A stretch of 7,195 nt of DNA, taken from the NCBI GenBank assembly GCA_025363535.1, contig JANYDP010000038.1, forward strand, positions 1-7,195, written 5' to 3'. The DNA is from Verrucomicrobiota bacterium (GTDB lineage Bacteria; Verrucomicrobiota; Verrucomicrobiia; Limisphaerales; CAIQOK01). The notes beneath the pieces are model-generated. The model was not told where the DNA came from, made no database searches, and saw nothing but the letters and a program-made list of their open reading frames with translations. Position numbers and translations under genes: made by a program. Positions within the stretch are counted from its first letter, which is position 1, and each line of letters starts with the position of its first letter. This document shows positions 1 to 5,599 of this stretch, piece by piece.

Positions 1-791
1 ACCAAAAGATCGAAGAAACCATCGCGCTGGGCGGCACACAAATCCTGATGCAGGGCGGCCATCACCCCAAGCTGACCAAGCAGTGGTATCTCGACCTGCT
101 GTCGCATATCAAAAATAAATTTCCACAGGTCAACGTCCACGGTTTCAGCCCGAGCGAGTTCATCCATTTCCGCGAAGTGTTCAACGAGCCGCTCGAAAAA
201 ATCATCGGCGATTTCGTGCAGGCCGGCCTTGGCTCCATTCCCGGTGGTGGTGGTGAAATTCTCGTGGACCGCGTGCGCCAGAAGATTTCCCCGCTCAAAG
301 CCATGAGCAGCGACTGGCTCGAAGTCATGGACATCGCGCATCGCCTCGGCCTGAATTCCAGCGCCACGATGATGCTTGGCCACGTCGAGACGATTGAGGA
401 TCGCATCGAACATCTGGAACGGTTGCGCGTGCAGCAGGACAAGTCCAAGGGCTTCACCGCCTTCATCGCGTGGACGTTTCAAGCCGAGCACACCAAGCTC
501 AAAGCTCCCACAGTCGGCGCGCATGAATATCTGCGGACGCAAGCACTTGCTCGAATTTATCTCGATAATTTTCCGAGCGTGCAAAGCTCTTGGGTCACGC
601 AGGGATTGGAGATTGGCCAGGTCGCGTTGAAGTTCGGTGCGAATGATCTCGGCAGCATCATGATCGAGGAAAATGTCGTTTCGCAGGCCGGCACCACCTT
701 CCGCATGACCGTCGCCGACATGCAACGGCTCATCAAAGACCTCGGCTACGAGCCGCATCAACGGGATAACTGGTATCGGTTGTTGAATTGA
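1..791 (+). CDS. mqnC: Cyclic dehypoxanthinyl futalosine synthase MqnC (5'-truncated by window edge)
   Basis: The reading frame is open from base 3 and ends at TGA 789-791, giving about 262 residues of a family usually near 370-380. The start and the radical SAM CxxxCxxC cluster lie left of the window. Visible landmarks are ILMQGGHHP, the glycine-rich SIPGGGGEILVDRVR, the TATMM-like SATMMLGHVET, GFTAFIAWTFQ, SSWVTQGLEIGQ, FGANDLGSIMIEENVV and the C-terminal QRDNWY. These match MqnC better than MqnE, which normally reads PGGGAEIF at the glycine loop. In known biology MqnC is a cytosolic radical SAM enzyme that cyclises dehypoxanthine futalosine in the futalosine route to menaquinone. The next gene starts only 12 nt downstream, so co-transcription is possible. 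The family call is strong, although the catalytic cluster itself is not in view. Confidence 0.93.
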   Translation, partial: QKIEETIALGGTQILMQGGHHPKLTKQWYLDLLSHIKNKFPQVNVHGFSPSEFIHFREVFNEPLEKIIGDFVQAGLGSIPGGGGEILVDRVRQKISPLKAMSSDWLEVMDIAHRLGLNSSATMMLGHVETIEDRIEHLERLRVQQDKSKGFTAFIAWTFQAEHTKLKAPTVGAHEYLRTQALARIYLDNFPSVQSSWVTQGLEIGQVALKFGANDLGSIMIEENVVSQAGTTFRMTVADMQRLIKDLGYEPHQRDNWYRLLN

Positions 792-803
792 CCCTTCAAA
801 AGT

Positions 804-1139
804 ATGCGAGTGCTTCCACAATTTCCCGAAGAGCTTCTGGAGGAGTTGTTCGAAATTTTCCCTCAGTATCAGAAGAATTATCCCGGCCCATTTCACGACG
901 GACCGCCGAGCTTTCATTCCGTGTTGATGGGTTTTACTCAGTATTTTGGTGCGCACAAGGAATCATTCAGTGAATCGCAAATACGTGCGTTTGCTGCGCT
1001 TATCAACTCAGCAGTTGCCGGAGGTGGTTCACTTGAAAATGCATTTAGCACCTGCCTGCTTGAACATCTAGGTCAAATTCGGTCGTTGAAAATTCTACGT
1101 CCGCATCTGAGTGAATTGGCTCGGTCAAATGCTCGCTGA
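804..1139 (+). CDS. Small hypothetical protein, DUF7674-like
   Basis: This is a 111-residue, probably cytosolic protein with no signal peptide or membrane segment. It begins with an acidic helix-like FPEELLEELFEIFPQYQKNYPG, continues with a middle segment containing HSVLMGFTQYFGA, and ends with SLENAFSTCLLEHLG followed by a short basic tail. The opening 'FPE-L-EEL' pattern and the late 'N-F-T-LLEHLG' segment resemble small DUF7674-type proteins. That match is from memory of the pattern and is moderate at best; no function is assigned. ATG 804 follows the mqnC stop by 12 nt without a clear Shine-Dalgarno sequence. Base composition is more AT-rich than in mqnC, which could reflect recent acquisition or weak codon selection. 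Its TGA stop (1137-1139) forms the first three bases of the left 33-bp direct repeat, so the module to its right leaves the gene intact. Confidence 0.68.
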   Translation: MRVLPQFPEELLEELFEIFPQYQKNYPGPFHDGPPSFHSVLMGFTQYFGAHKESFSESQIRAFAALINSAVAGGGSLENAFSTCLLEHLGQIRSLKILRPHLSELARSNAR

Positions 1140-1169
1140 CTTTTTCCTTTCAGAATCTTCATTCGCGCT
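1137..1169 (+). repeat. 33-bp direct repeat, left copy
   Basis: It matches 2108-2140 at 32 of 33 positions; the one difference falls in the pyrimidine run (TTTTTCC here, TTTTCCC there). The repeat starts with the TGA stop of the preceding gene and ends in ATTCGCGCT. It is far longer than the target-site duplications made by most insertion sequences, and Y1/HUH enzymes normally make none. Confidence 0.9.
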
Positions 1170-1217
1170 GCCAACTGGCAGGCCATCAAATTACCAACGG
1201 GACAACTCCTTATTGAC

Positions 1218-1264
1218 GTAGCGGCAGGCATCCTGACTGCCAGTGAAGCGGCTTCCAGCCGCGA
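1218..1264 (+). repeat. REP1: two-hairpin REP element with GTAGC head, upstream of the RAYT
   Basis: GTAGC at 1218-1222 is followed by hairpin A: arm GGCAGGCA at 1223-1230, loop TCC, arm TGACTGCC at 1234-1241, with one internal G-A mismatch. The linker is AGTGA, and then comes hairpin B: GCGGCT at 1248-1253, loop TCC, AGCCGC at 1257-1262. The layout matches the REPs at 1968-2014 and 2042-2089. A GTAG tetranucleotide at the foot of the hairpin is the known recognition signature of enterobacterial REPs processed by RAYTs. REP1 and REP2 have the same orientation and flank the transposase. Confidence 0.85.
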
Positions 1265-1288
1265 CCAGCCTTGCCGTCACCGATGAAT

Positions 1289-1308
1289 CATGGTAATTCC
1301 CAACCATG
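1289..1308 (+). promoter_or_regulatory. Inverted repeat covering the RAYT start codon
   Basis: CATGGT at 1289-1294 and ACCATG at 1303-1308 are perfect 6-bp inverted repeats separated by an 8-nt loop. The right arm contains the whole ATG at 1306-1308. In mRNA this stem would hide the start codon and could keep transposase translation low. No Shine-Dalgarno sequence is visible just upstream. The repeat is seen directly; the regulatory role is inferred, and a chance 6-bp match is possible. Confidence 0.35.
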
Positions 1309-1971
1309 TCCAAGGATCAATCCAGTTCGCGCCAGCTTGTTTCTGGATTTCACTCGCGCGGCCATCTTCCGCATCTCAAACGCGAAGGCTCCGTTTATTT
1401 TGTCACCTTCCGACTGGCCGATTCTCTGCCCGCCGAAGTTATTTTGAAATTGAAGTGCGAGCGGGAAGCGTTGTTGCAACAAGCGCTCGCGGCCAAACGT
1501 CCGCTGACGTGGCATGAAGAGCAGCAGCTTTTCGCCTGGTATTCCGAGCGTGTCGAAACACTCCTCGACGCCGGCAGCGGAGAATGCCATCTGAGGAAGC
1601 CGGCGATTGCCCGACTGGTCGCTGATGCCTTTCGCTTCTTTGAGGGCGACCGTTACGATTTGCACGCGTGGGTCGTAATGCCGAATCACGCGCACGTCGT
1701 GGTCTGGCCGCGCCCCAACCACACTTTCAGCGCCATTATGCACAGTTGGAAATCATTCACCGCCACGCAGGCGAATCGGCTGCTTAGGCGCACGGGTAAG
1801 CATTTTTGGCAGAAGGAAAGTTACGATCACAGGATTCGTGACGATGTCGAGCGAGCGCGGCTGTGTGCCTACACCGTGAACAATCCCGTGAAAGCCCGAT
1901 TATGCGCCCGGCCCGAAGATTGGCCGTGGAGCAGCGCGGCGAAAAATGACGGCGCACGCTCAACGTCGTAG
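1306..1971 (+). CDS. REP-associated tyrosine transposase (RAYT), Y1/HUH family
   Basis: This 221-residue protein is of normal length for the family. The N-terminal YFVTFRLADSLP strand (residues 31-42) opens the Y1 fold. The metal-binding HUH pair is H128 and H130 in VVMPNHAHVVVWP. The middle motif IMHSWKSFTA is at 144-153, and the catalytic tyrosine is most likely Y173 in FWQKESYDHRIRDD. The C-terminus carries the RAYT signature NNPVKARLC and PEDWPWSS (residues 192-210). All key residues are present and the frame is unbroken, so the enzyme is predicted to be active on single-stranded REP DNA. Three REPs lie beside it (1218-1264, 1968-2014, 2042-2089), which is the expected partner arrangement. 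Its TAG stop (1969-1971) is part of the GTAG head of REP2. The ATG sits in an inverted repeat and lacks a clear ribosome binding site, suggesting low expression. Confidence 0.95.
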   Translation: MSKDQSSSRQLVSGFHSRGHLPHLKREGSVYFVTFRLADSLPAEVILKLKCEREALLQQALAAKRPLTWHEEQQLFAWYSERVETLLDAGSGECHLRKPAIARLVADAFRFFEGDRYDLHAWVVMPNHAHVVVWPRPNHTFSAIMHSWKSFTATQANRLLRRTGKHFWQKESYDHRIRDDVERARLCAYTVNNPVKARLCARPEDWPWSSAAKNDGARSTS

Positions 1972-2014
1972 CGGCCTGCTTCCAGCAGGCCAGTGACGGC
2001 GGCATCTTGCCGCC
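1968..2014 (+). repeat. REP2: two-hairpin REP element overlapping the RAYT stop codon
   Basis: The GTAG head at 1968-1971 includes the TAG stop of the transposase. Hairpin A is a perfect 8-bp stem, GGCCTGCT (1973-1980) with AGCAGGCC (1984-1991), closed by a TCC loop. After AGTGAC, hairpin B is a 7-bp stem, GGCGGCA (1998-2004) with TGCCGCC (2008-2014), closed by TCT. The loops and linker match REP1 while the stem sequences differ, with both arms changed together. Confidence 0.88.
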
Positions 2015-2041
2015 AGTTTCAATTCGCGCAAATGTCGTGAC

Positions 2042-2089
2042 TCGCGGCTGGAAGCCGTTGTCACTGGCAGCCAGGATGGCTGCCGCTAC
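2042..2089 (-). repeat. REP3: two-hairpin REP element in inverse orientation
   Basis: Read on the minus strand it starts with GTAGC (2089-2085). Hairpin A is a perfect 8-bp stem, arms 2077-2084 and 2066-2073, with a TCC loop. Then come AGTGAC and hairpin B with a 5-bp stem (2053-2057 and 2045-2049) and a TCC loop. It is the reverse complement of REP1 at 44 of 48 aligned columns. With REP2, 27 nt away, it forms a head-to-tail inverted pair like the BIMEs of enterobacteria. Confidence 0.88.
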
Positions 2090-2107
2090 ACTGCAACACG
2101 CCAACGG

Positions 2108-2140
2108 TGACTTTTCCCTTTCAGAATCTTCATTCGCGCT
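2108..2140 (+). repeat. 33-bp direct repeat, right copy
   Basis: This is the partner of 1137-1169, with one mismatch in 33. It ends 12 nt before the ATG of the radical SAM gene at 2153, so it probably belongs to that gene's native leader. If so, the left copy is the duplicate, or both came from one ancestral spacer. Confidence 0.9.
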
Positions 2141-2152
2141 TAAACTGTCCCG

Positions 2153-3232
2153 ATGTCGAACCCGGCTCCATCGCTGAGCAAAACCATCAGCAATCCGAAG
2201 ACGCGCTTTAACTGGCAGATCAGCGATGTCGTCCGCCGACTGGTCACGCGCTGGTTGGAACTGCGCGCGAAGATTTCCGGGCGCGGCTATTACTGCAACG
2301 CCCTCGCCGGTGAATCCGAATACAACATCACCATCAATTCCGACCGCACGGTTTCCTGCAACTGCCAGGATTATGAAGGTGACGGCCACATCGGCGATCT
2401 GCGGAAAAATTCGTTCGAGGAAATCTGGTTCGGCCCCACCGCGCAGAAATTCCGCGACGAACTGGCGAAGGGCAAAATCCCGATTGATACGTGTTCCCGC
2501 TGCGGTGACTTGAAACGACTGGCTGCCGCCAACGCGGCGCCGCCGAAGATCAACCTGCCCCATCGCGGCATCCTTTTGGAAAACACCGTGCGCTGCAACG
2601 TGGACTGCATCGGCTGCGCCCGCGAAGGCGCGGTGGCCATCCGCGTGGACAAGCAGTTGCAGATGCCGCTGGATCAGATGACCGAGATGGCCGATCTCAC
2701 GGCCCGCCTCGGCATGGAACAGATTTTTTATCTCAACCTCGGCGAGCCGTTTCTCTCGCCGAACGTCTGCCAGGAGCTGCCGATGCTCCGCACCAAGAAT
2801 CCCAAGGCCCGCGTCGTGATTTCCACCAATGGCGTGCTGCTCAACACCGATGCCAAGCGCGAAGCCGCGTTGAGCGTGAGCCACCTTTTATTTTCGCTGC
2901 ACGGCATCAGCAACGAGATGCTCGGAAAATACATGCACCGCAGCAAATTCGACGAGGCTTACAAAGCGATGAAGGAGATCGTCGCCTACCGCAACGCGCG
3001 CGGCCTGGCCGAGCCGGTGATCGAGTGGAAATATCTGCTCTTCAACTGGAATGATCACCCCGATCATATCGCGCAAGCCGTGGAGATGGCGAAGGCGGCG
3101 AAGGTGGACATCCTGTCATTTTGGCCGACGCACAATCCTTACTACGGCATGTCCTGGCGCTGGCATCTGGGCTTGTTCAAGACCGGCGTGAAATGCTGGA
3201 AAGGGCGGGAGATTGATTTTAGGGTGAAGTAA
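2153..3232 (+). CDS. Radical SAM protein with N-terminal SPASM-like cysteine region
   Basis: The protein has 359 residues. The radical SAM cluster motif CxxxCxxC is C148, C152 and C155 in CNVDCIGC. It is followed by the SAM-binding-type LNLGEP (residues 194-199) and VVISTNGVLL (221-230). Before the core, residues 48-117 hold C48, ITINSDRTVSCNC (C69, C71), GHIGDLRKNSFEEIWFG and CSRC (C114, C117). This reads like a SPASM auxiliary iron-sulfur domain, which normally follows the core rather than preceding it. Only one late cysteine (C348) is present at the C-terminus. The protein is cytosolic with no signal peptide. SPASM enzymes modify peptides, sulfatases or small molecules; the substrate here is unknown. 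The methyltransferase and glycosyltransferase further downstream hint at a surface-glycan locus. ATG 2153 has no obvious Shine-Dalgarno sequence. The radical SAM call is firm, the function open. Confidence 0.9.
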   Translation: MSNPAPSLSKTISNPKTRFNWQISDVVRRLVTRWLELRAKISGRGYYCNALAGESEYNITINSDRTVSCNCQDYEGDGHIGDLRKNSFEEIWFGPTAQKFRDELAKGKIPIDTCSRCGDLKRLAAANAAPPKINLPHRGILLENTVRCNVDCIGCAREGAVAIRVDKQLQMPLDQMTEMADLTARLGMEQIFYLNLGEPFLSPNVCQELPMLRTKNPKARVVISTNGVLLNTDAKREAALSVSHLLFSLHGISNEMLGKYMHRSKFDEAYKAMKEIVAYRNARGLAEPVIEWKYLLFNWNDHPDHIAQAVEMAKAAKVDILSFWPTHNPYYGMSWRWHLGLFKTGVKCWKGREIDFRVK

Positions 3233-3269
3233 ATTTGAATGAAGTGGTAACTCAGCTTGCCGGGTGAGC

Positions 3270-3274
3270 AGGAG
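3270..3274 (+). promoter_or_regulatory. Possible ribosome binding site for an alternative argH start
   Basis: AGGAG at 3270-3274 stands 8 nt before an in-frame GTG at 3283, which would add 20 residues to ArgH. The spacing is good, but the extra residues (MQNHFPICGP...) are not typical of ArgH N-termini. Both starts remain possible. Confidence 0.3.
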
Positions 3275-3342
3275 TCCTTTCGGTGCAAAACCATTTCCCA
3301 ATCTGCGGCCCTCTGCGTTACTCTGCGGACAGCTTGAAGCGC

Positions 3343-4749
3343 ATGAAAAAATCCTCTCCAACCTCCCGCAGCGGACGGTTCGCCGGCGGCCCGGCGGCGG
3401 ACGTCGCCCAATTCACCGAATCCATTTCCTTCGACTGGCGGCTCTGGCGGCACGACATCCTCGGCTCCACGGCCCACGCCACGATGCTCCAAAAAATCGG
3501 CGTCCTCACCCAGGCCGAGTTGCGCGCGATCCTCAAGGGACTCGACACCATCGCCAAAGAAATCGCTGCCGGGAAGTTTTTTTGGAAGCCGGAACTTGAA
3601 GATGTCCACATGAACATCGAGGCGGAGTTGACGAAGCGTGTTCCCGCCGGCGCGAAACTTCACACCGGCCGTTCGCGCAATGATCAGGTCGCCCTCGACA
3701 TCCGCCTGTGGTTGCGGGATGAAACCATAGAGCTTTGTCTAGAGTTAATGGACTTGAAAAAAGCCCTGATTGAATTGGCCGACAAAAATTCCGAGGTCAT
3801 TATTCCTGGCTACACACACATGCAGCGTGCCCAGCCTGTTTATTTCGCCCATCACTTGTTGGCCTATGTTGAAATGATTGACCGGGATCACGACCGTTTC
3901 GATGATTGTTATTTGCGGATGAATGTCTGCCCGCTTGGCAGCGGTGCCATTGCTGGAAGCACGCTCCCGCTGGATCGTGAGTTGGTTGCAAAGCTCTTGG
4001 ATTTCGTTGATTTGAAAACCGGCAAGCCGCGCGTCACGCAAAATTCCATGGACGCCGTGAGCGACCGGGATTTCGCCGTGGAGTTTTGCTCCGTGGCCGC
4101 GCTGCTGGCCGTCCACATTTCGCGGCTCGCGGAGGATTTGATTCTCTGGGCGGGCGCGGAATTTAATTTCATCAAGATTGCCGACGCCTACACCACCGGC
4201 TCGTCGTTGATGCCGCAGAAGAAAAATCCCGACATCGCCGAACTCGCGCGCGGCAAGACCGGTCGGGTGATTGGGAATCTGGTCGCCTTGCTCACGTTGC
4301 TGAAAGGCTTGCCCATGACTTACAACCGCGATTTGCAGGAAGACAAAGAACGCCTCTTCGACACCGCCAACACCGTGCGCGCCACCACGCGCCTCATGGC
4401 CGCGATGCTGCGGCATACGAAGGTGAACGCCGTCGCCTGCGCCACCGCCGCGAACGATCCGGCGCTGCTCGCGACCGATCTCGCGGATTATCTCGTGCGC
4501 AAGAACATGCCGTTCCGCCAGGCGCATCACGTCGTCGGTGCGGTCGTGGCGCTGGCGGAAAAATCTGGCAAACCGCTGAACCAACTCACGCTGGCGGAAC
4601 TACAAACCGTGGACAAAACTTTTGGCCGCGACGCGCTGGGCGTCTTCAATCTGAAAACAGCAATGGCGAAACGAAATCTGACCGGCGCGCCGGGAACGAA
4701 AGAAGTCGCGAAACAACTAGCGCGCTGGCGGGAACAGCTTGCGCAATGA
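3343..4749 (+). CDS. argH: Argininosuccinate lyase
   Basis: ArgH splits argininosuccinate into arginine and fumarate, the last step of arginine synthesis, as a cytosolic tetramer of the fumarase/aspartase superfamily. From ATG 3343 the protein has 468 residues, the usual length. Landmarks are SGRF near the N-terminus (10-13), DVHMNIE (87-93), HTGRSRNDQVALD (107-119), YTHMQRAQP (157-165), the signature loop GSSLMPQKKNPD (286-297) with the catalytic serine, and TYNRDLQEDKE (326-336). All three superfamily conserved regions are intact. ATG 3343 places GRF about ten residues in, as in homologues; GTG 3283 with AGGAG upstream is an alternative that gives 488 residues. The gene stands 110 nt after the radical SAM gene and 67 nt before the methyltransferase. 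Codons between about 3720 and 4020 are richer in third-position A/T than the rest of the gene. Confidence 0.97.
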   Translation: MKKSSPTSRSGRFAGGPAADVAQFTESISFDWRLWRHDILGSTAHATMLQKIGVLTQAELRAILKGLDTIAKEIAAGKFFWKPELEDVHMNIEAELTKRVPAGAKLHTGRSRNDQVALDIRLWLRDETIELCLELMDLKKALIELADKNSEVIIPGYTHMQRAQPVYFAHHLLAYVEMIDRDHDRFDDCYLRMNVCPLGSGAIAGSTLPLDRELVAKLLDFVDLKTGKPRVTQNSMDAVSDRDFAVEFCSVAALLAVHISRLAEDLILWAGAEFNFIKIADAYTTGSSLMPQKKNPDIAELARGKTGRVIGNLVALLTLLKGLPMTYNRDLQEDKERLFDTANTVRATTRLMAAMLRHTKVNAVACATAANDPALLATDLADYLVRKNMPFRQAHHVVGAVVALAEKSGKPLNQLTLAELQTVDKTFGRDALGVFNLKTAMAKRNLTGAPGTKEVAKQLARWREQLAQ

Positions 4750-4816
4750 GCCAAACGCAAGCCCGACAATAATACGATTGACGCGGCAACCCTGCTTCGG
4801 CCAGCATCTTTGCTCC

Positions 4817-5599
4817 ATGCAAGTCGAAAGTAAATTTTACGAAGCGCTCCATTCCCGCGACCCCGAATACGGCAAGAGCCGCTACAACATTGATTGCCTG
4901 CTCGCCTCCCTCGCGCGCTGCGGTTGGCTGGAGCAGACCAAATCTTCCAAGCTTCACCTGCTCGACATCGCCTGCGGCAAAGGCCAGTTCCTGCTCGACC
5001 TGACCGCCGGACTCCGCGCGCGTGGGCCAGTCTCGATTGACAAGATCACCGTCGTGGATCTCGTGAAAGCCTCCGGCAACGTGCTTGACCAACTCAACCC
5101 CAAGCCAGAATTTTTCCAGCAGAGCGTGGATGGCCAGAAACTTCCTTTTGCCGATGCAACTTTCGATCTGGTGACGTGCAATCACGTCTTGGAGCATCTT
5201 TTTGAAACCGAATTTCTCGTGCGCGAAATCCGCCGCATCTGCCGGCCCAACGGCGTCGCCGTGATCAGCGTGCCGAATTGCGCGGCGTGGATGAACCGGA
5301 TCGCCTTTTTATTTGGCGGCCAGCCGCTCGGCAGCGAAGTGGGGACGGAAGCCGTGGACTATGGTTTTTGGCCGGGCTTCATGAAAGACCGGTTGAAAAA
5401 ATTCAATCCCTCTGGCCACATCCGGGATTTCACTCCGGGTTCGCTGCACGATTTGACTGCGCATTGTGGTTTCCAGCCGGTCGGTTGGTGGGCGCAGAAT
5501 GGCGGCATGTTTCCGACCCTCAAGCGCAACCTCGGCATTCTCCTGCGACCGCTGCCCGCAACGAACGGCTCGGCCTCTGGGAAAAATCGGACGGCGTGA
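4817..5599 (+). CDS. Class I SAM-dependent methyltransferase (Methyltransf_11 type)
   Basis: This 260-residue cytosolic protein has a Rossmann-type methyltransferase fold. Motif I is LLDIACGKGQ (48-57). The acidic end of strand 2 is VVDLVKA (79-85). FADATFDLVTCNHVLEHL (111-128) is the motif II/III region typical of ubiE-like enzymes, followed by IRRICRPNGVAVISVPN (138-154). The later GHIRDFTPGSLHDLTAHCGF (200-219) is common in methyltransferases of polysaccharide or lipid loci. ATG 4817 was chosen because the family N-terminus begins just before the YxxLHSRDPEYGKSRYN-like segment; an in-frame TTG at 4739 would overlap argH and add 26 uncharacteristic residues. The stop overlaps the ATG of the next gene by one base (TGATG, 5597-5601), implying translational coupling with the glycosyltransferase. 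The acceptor substrate cannot be read from the sequence; sugar, glycolipid or another small molecule are all possible. Confidence 0.9.
   Translation: MQVESKFYEALHSRDPEYGKSRYNIDCLLASLARCGWLEQTKSSKLHLLDIACGKGQFLLDLTAGLRARGPVSIDKITVVDLVKASGNVLDQLNPKPEFFQQSVDGQKLPFADATFDLVTCNHVLEHLFETEFLVREIRRICRPNGVAVISVPNCAAWMNRIAFLFGGQPLGSEVGTEAVDYGFWPGFMKDRLKKFNPSGHIRDFTPGSLHDLTAHCGFQPVGWWAQNGGMFPTLKRNLGILLRPLPATNGSASGKNRTA

Larger units (their letters stand above)
1137..2140 (+). mobile_element. RAYT/REP module bounded by 33-bp direct repeats
   Basis: This composite region contains, in order, a 33-bp direct repeat, REP1, a RAYT transposase gene, REP2, inverted REP3 and a second copy of the 33-bp repeat. The distance from repeat start to repeat start is 971 nt. 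It lies exactly between the stop codon of the small gene at 804-1139 and the upstream region of the radical SAM gene at 2153. Removing one repeat and everything between would leave a seamless, short intergenic spacer. REP1 and REP3 form near-terminal inverted repeats (44 of 48 aligned columns identical). The parts are read directly from the sequence; that they arrived as one unit is inference. RAYTs are generally regarded as domesticated IS200/IS605-type Y1 enzymes that handle REPs and rarely move themselves. Confidence 0.55.

Noticed and set aside
1168..1183. Small palindrome TGCCA-AC-TGGCA next to the left direct repeat, considered as a decayed REP
   Set aside because: It has no GTAG head, no TCC loop and no second hairpin, so it cannot be assigned to the REP family.
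2016..2028. Possible third, shortened copy of the direct repeat (TTTCA then ATTCGCGC) between REP2 and REP3
   Set aside because: Only about 13 bases match after assuming an internal deletion, which may be chance.
1137..2140. CRISPR-like array, because of the repeats
   Set aside because: There are only two distant copies of the direct repeat, and the hairpin elements vary in stem and orientation without regular spacers.
2108..2152. Promoter for the radical SAM gene inside the right direct repeat
   Set aside because: No convincing pair of -35 and -10 boxes could be read; TAAACT near 2141 alone is not enough.
1784..2884. Long open frame on the minus strand (366 codons)
   Set aside because: It lies opposite the well-supported RAYT and radical SAM genes and its translation is an Arg/Ala/His-rich low-information product, as expected from the complement of GC-rich coding DNA.
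3745..4584. Minus-strand open frame of 279 codons
   Set aside because: It is antisense to argH, whose conserved motifs cover the same stretch; composition is typical of a shadow frame.
4739..4816. TTG start giving a 26-residue longer methyltransferase
   Set aside because: It would overlap the end of argH and adds residues with no family similarity; ATG 4817 gives a normal N-terminus.
5278..5598. Upstream extension of the glycosyltransferase frame from TTG 5278
   Set aside because: The 107 extra codons overlap the methyltransferase in another frame and give no glycosyltransferase-like sequence; ATG 5599 at the TGATG junction fits the family start.
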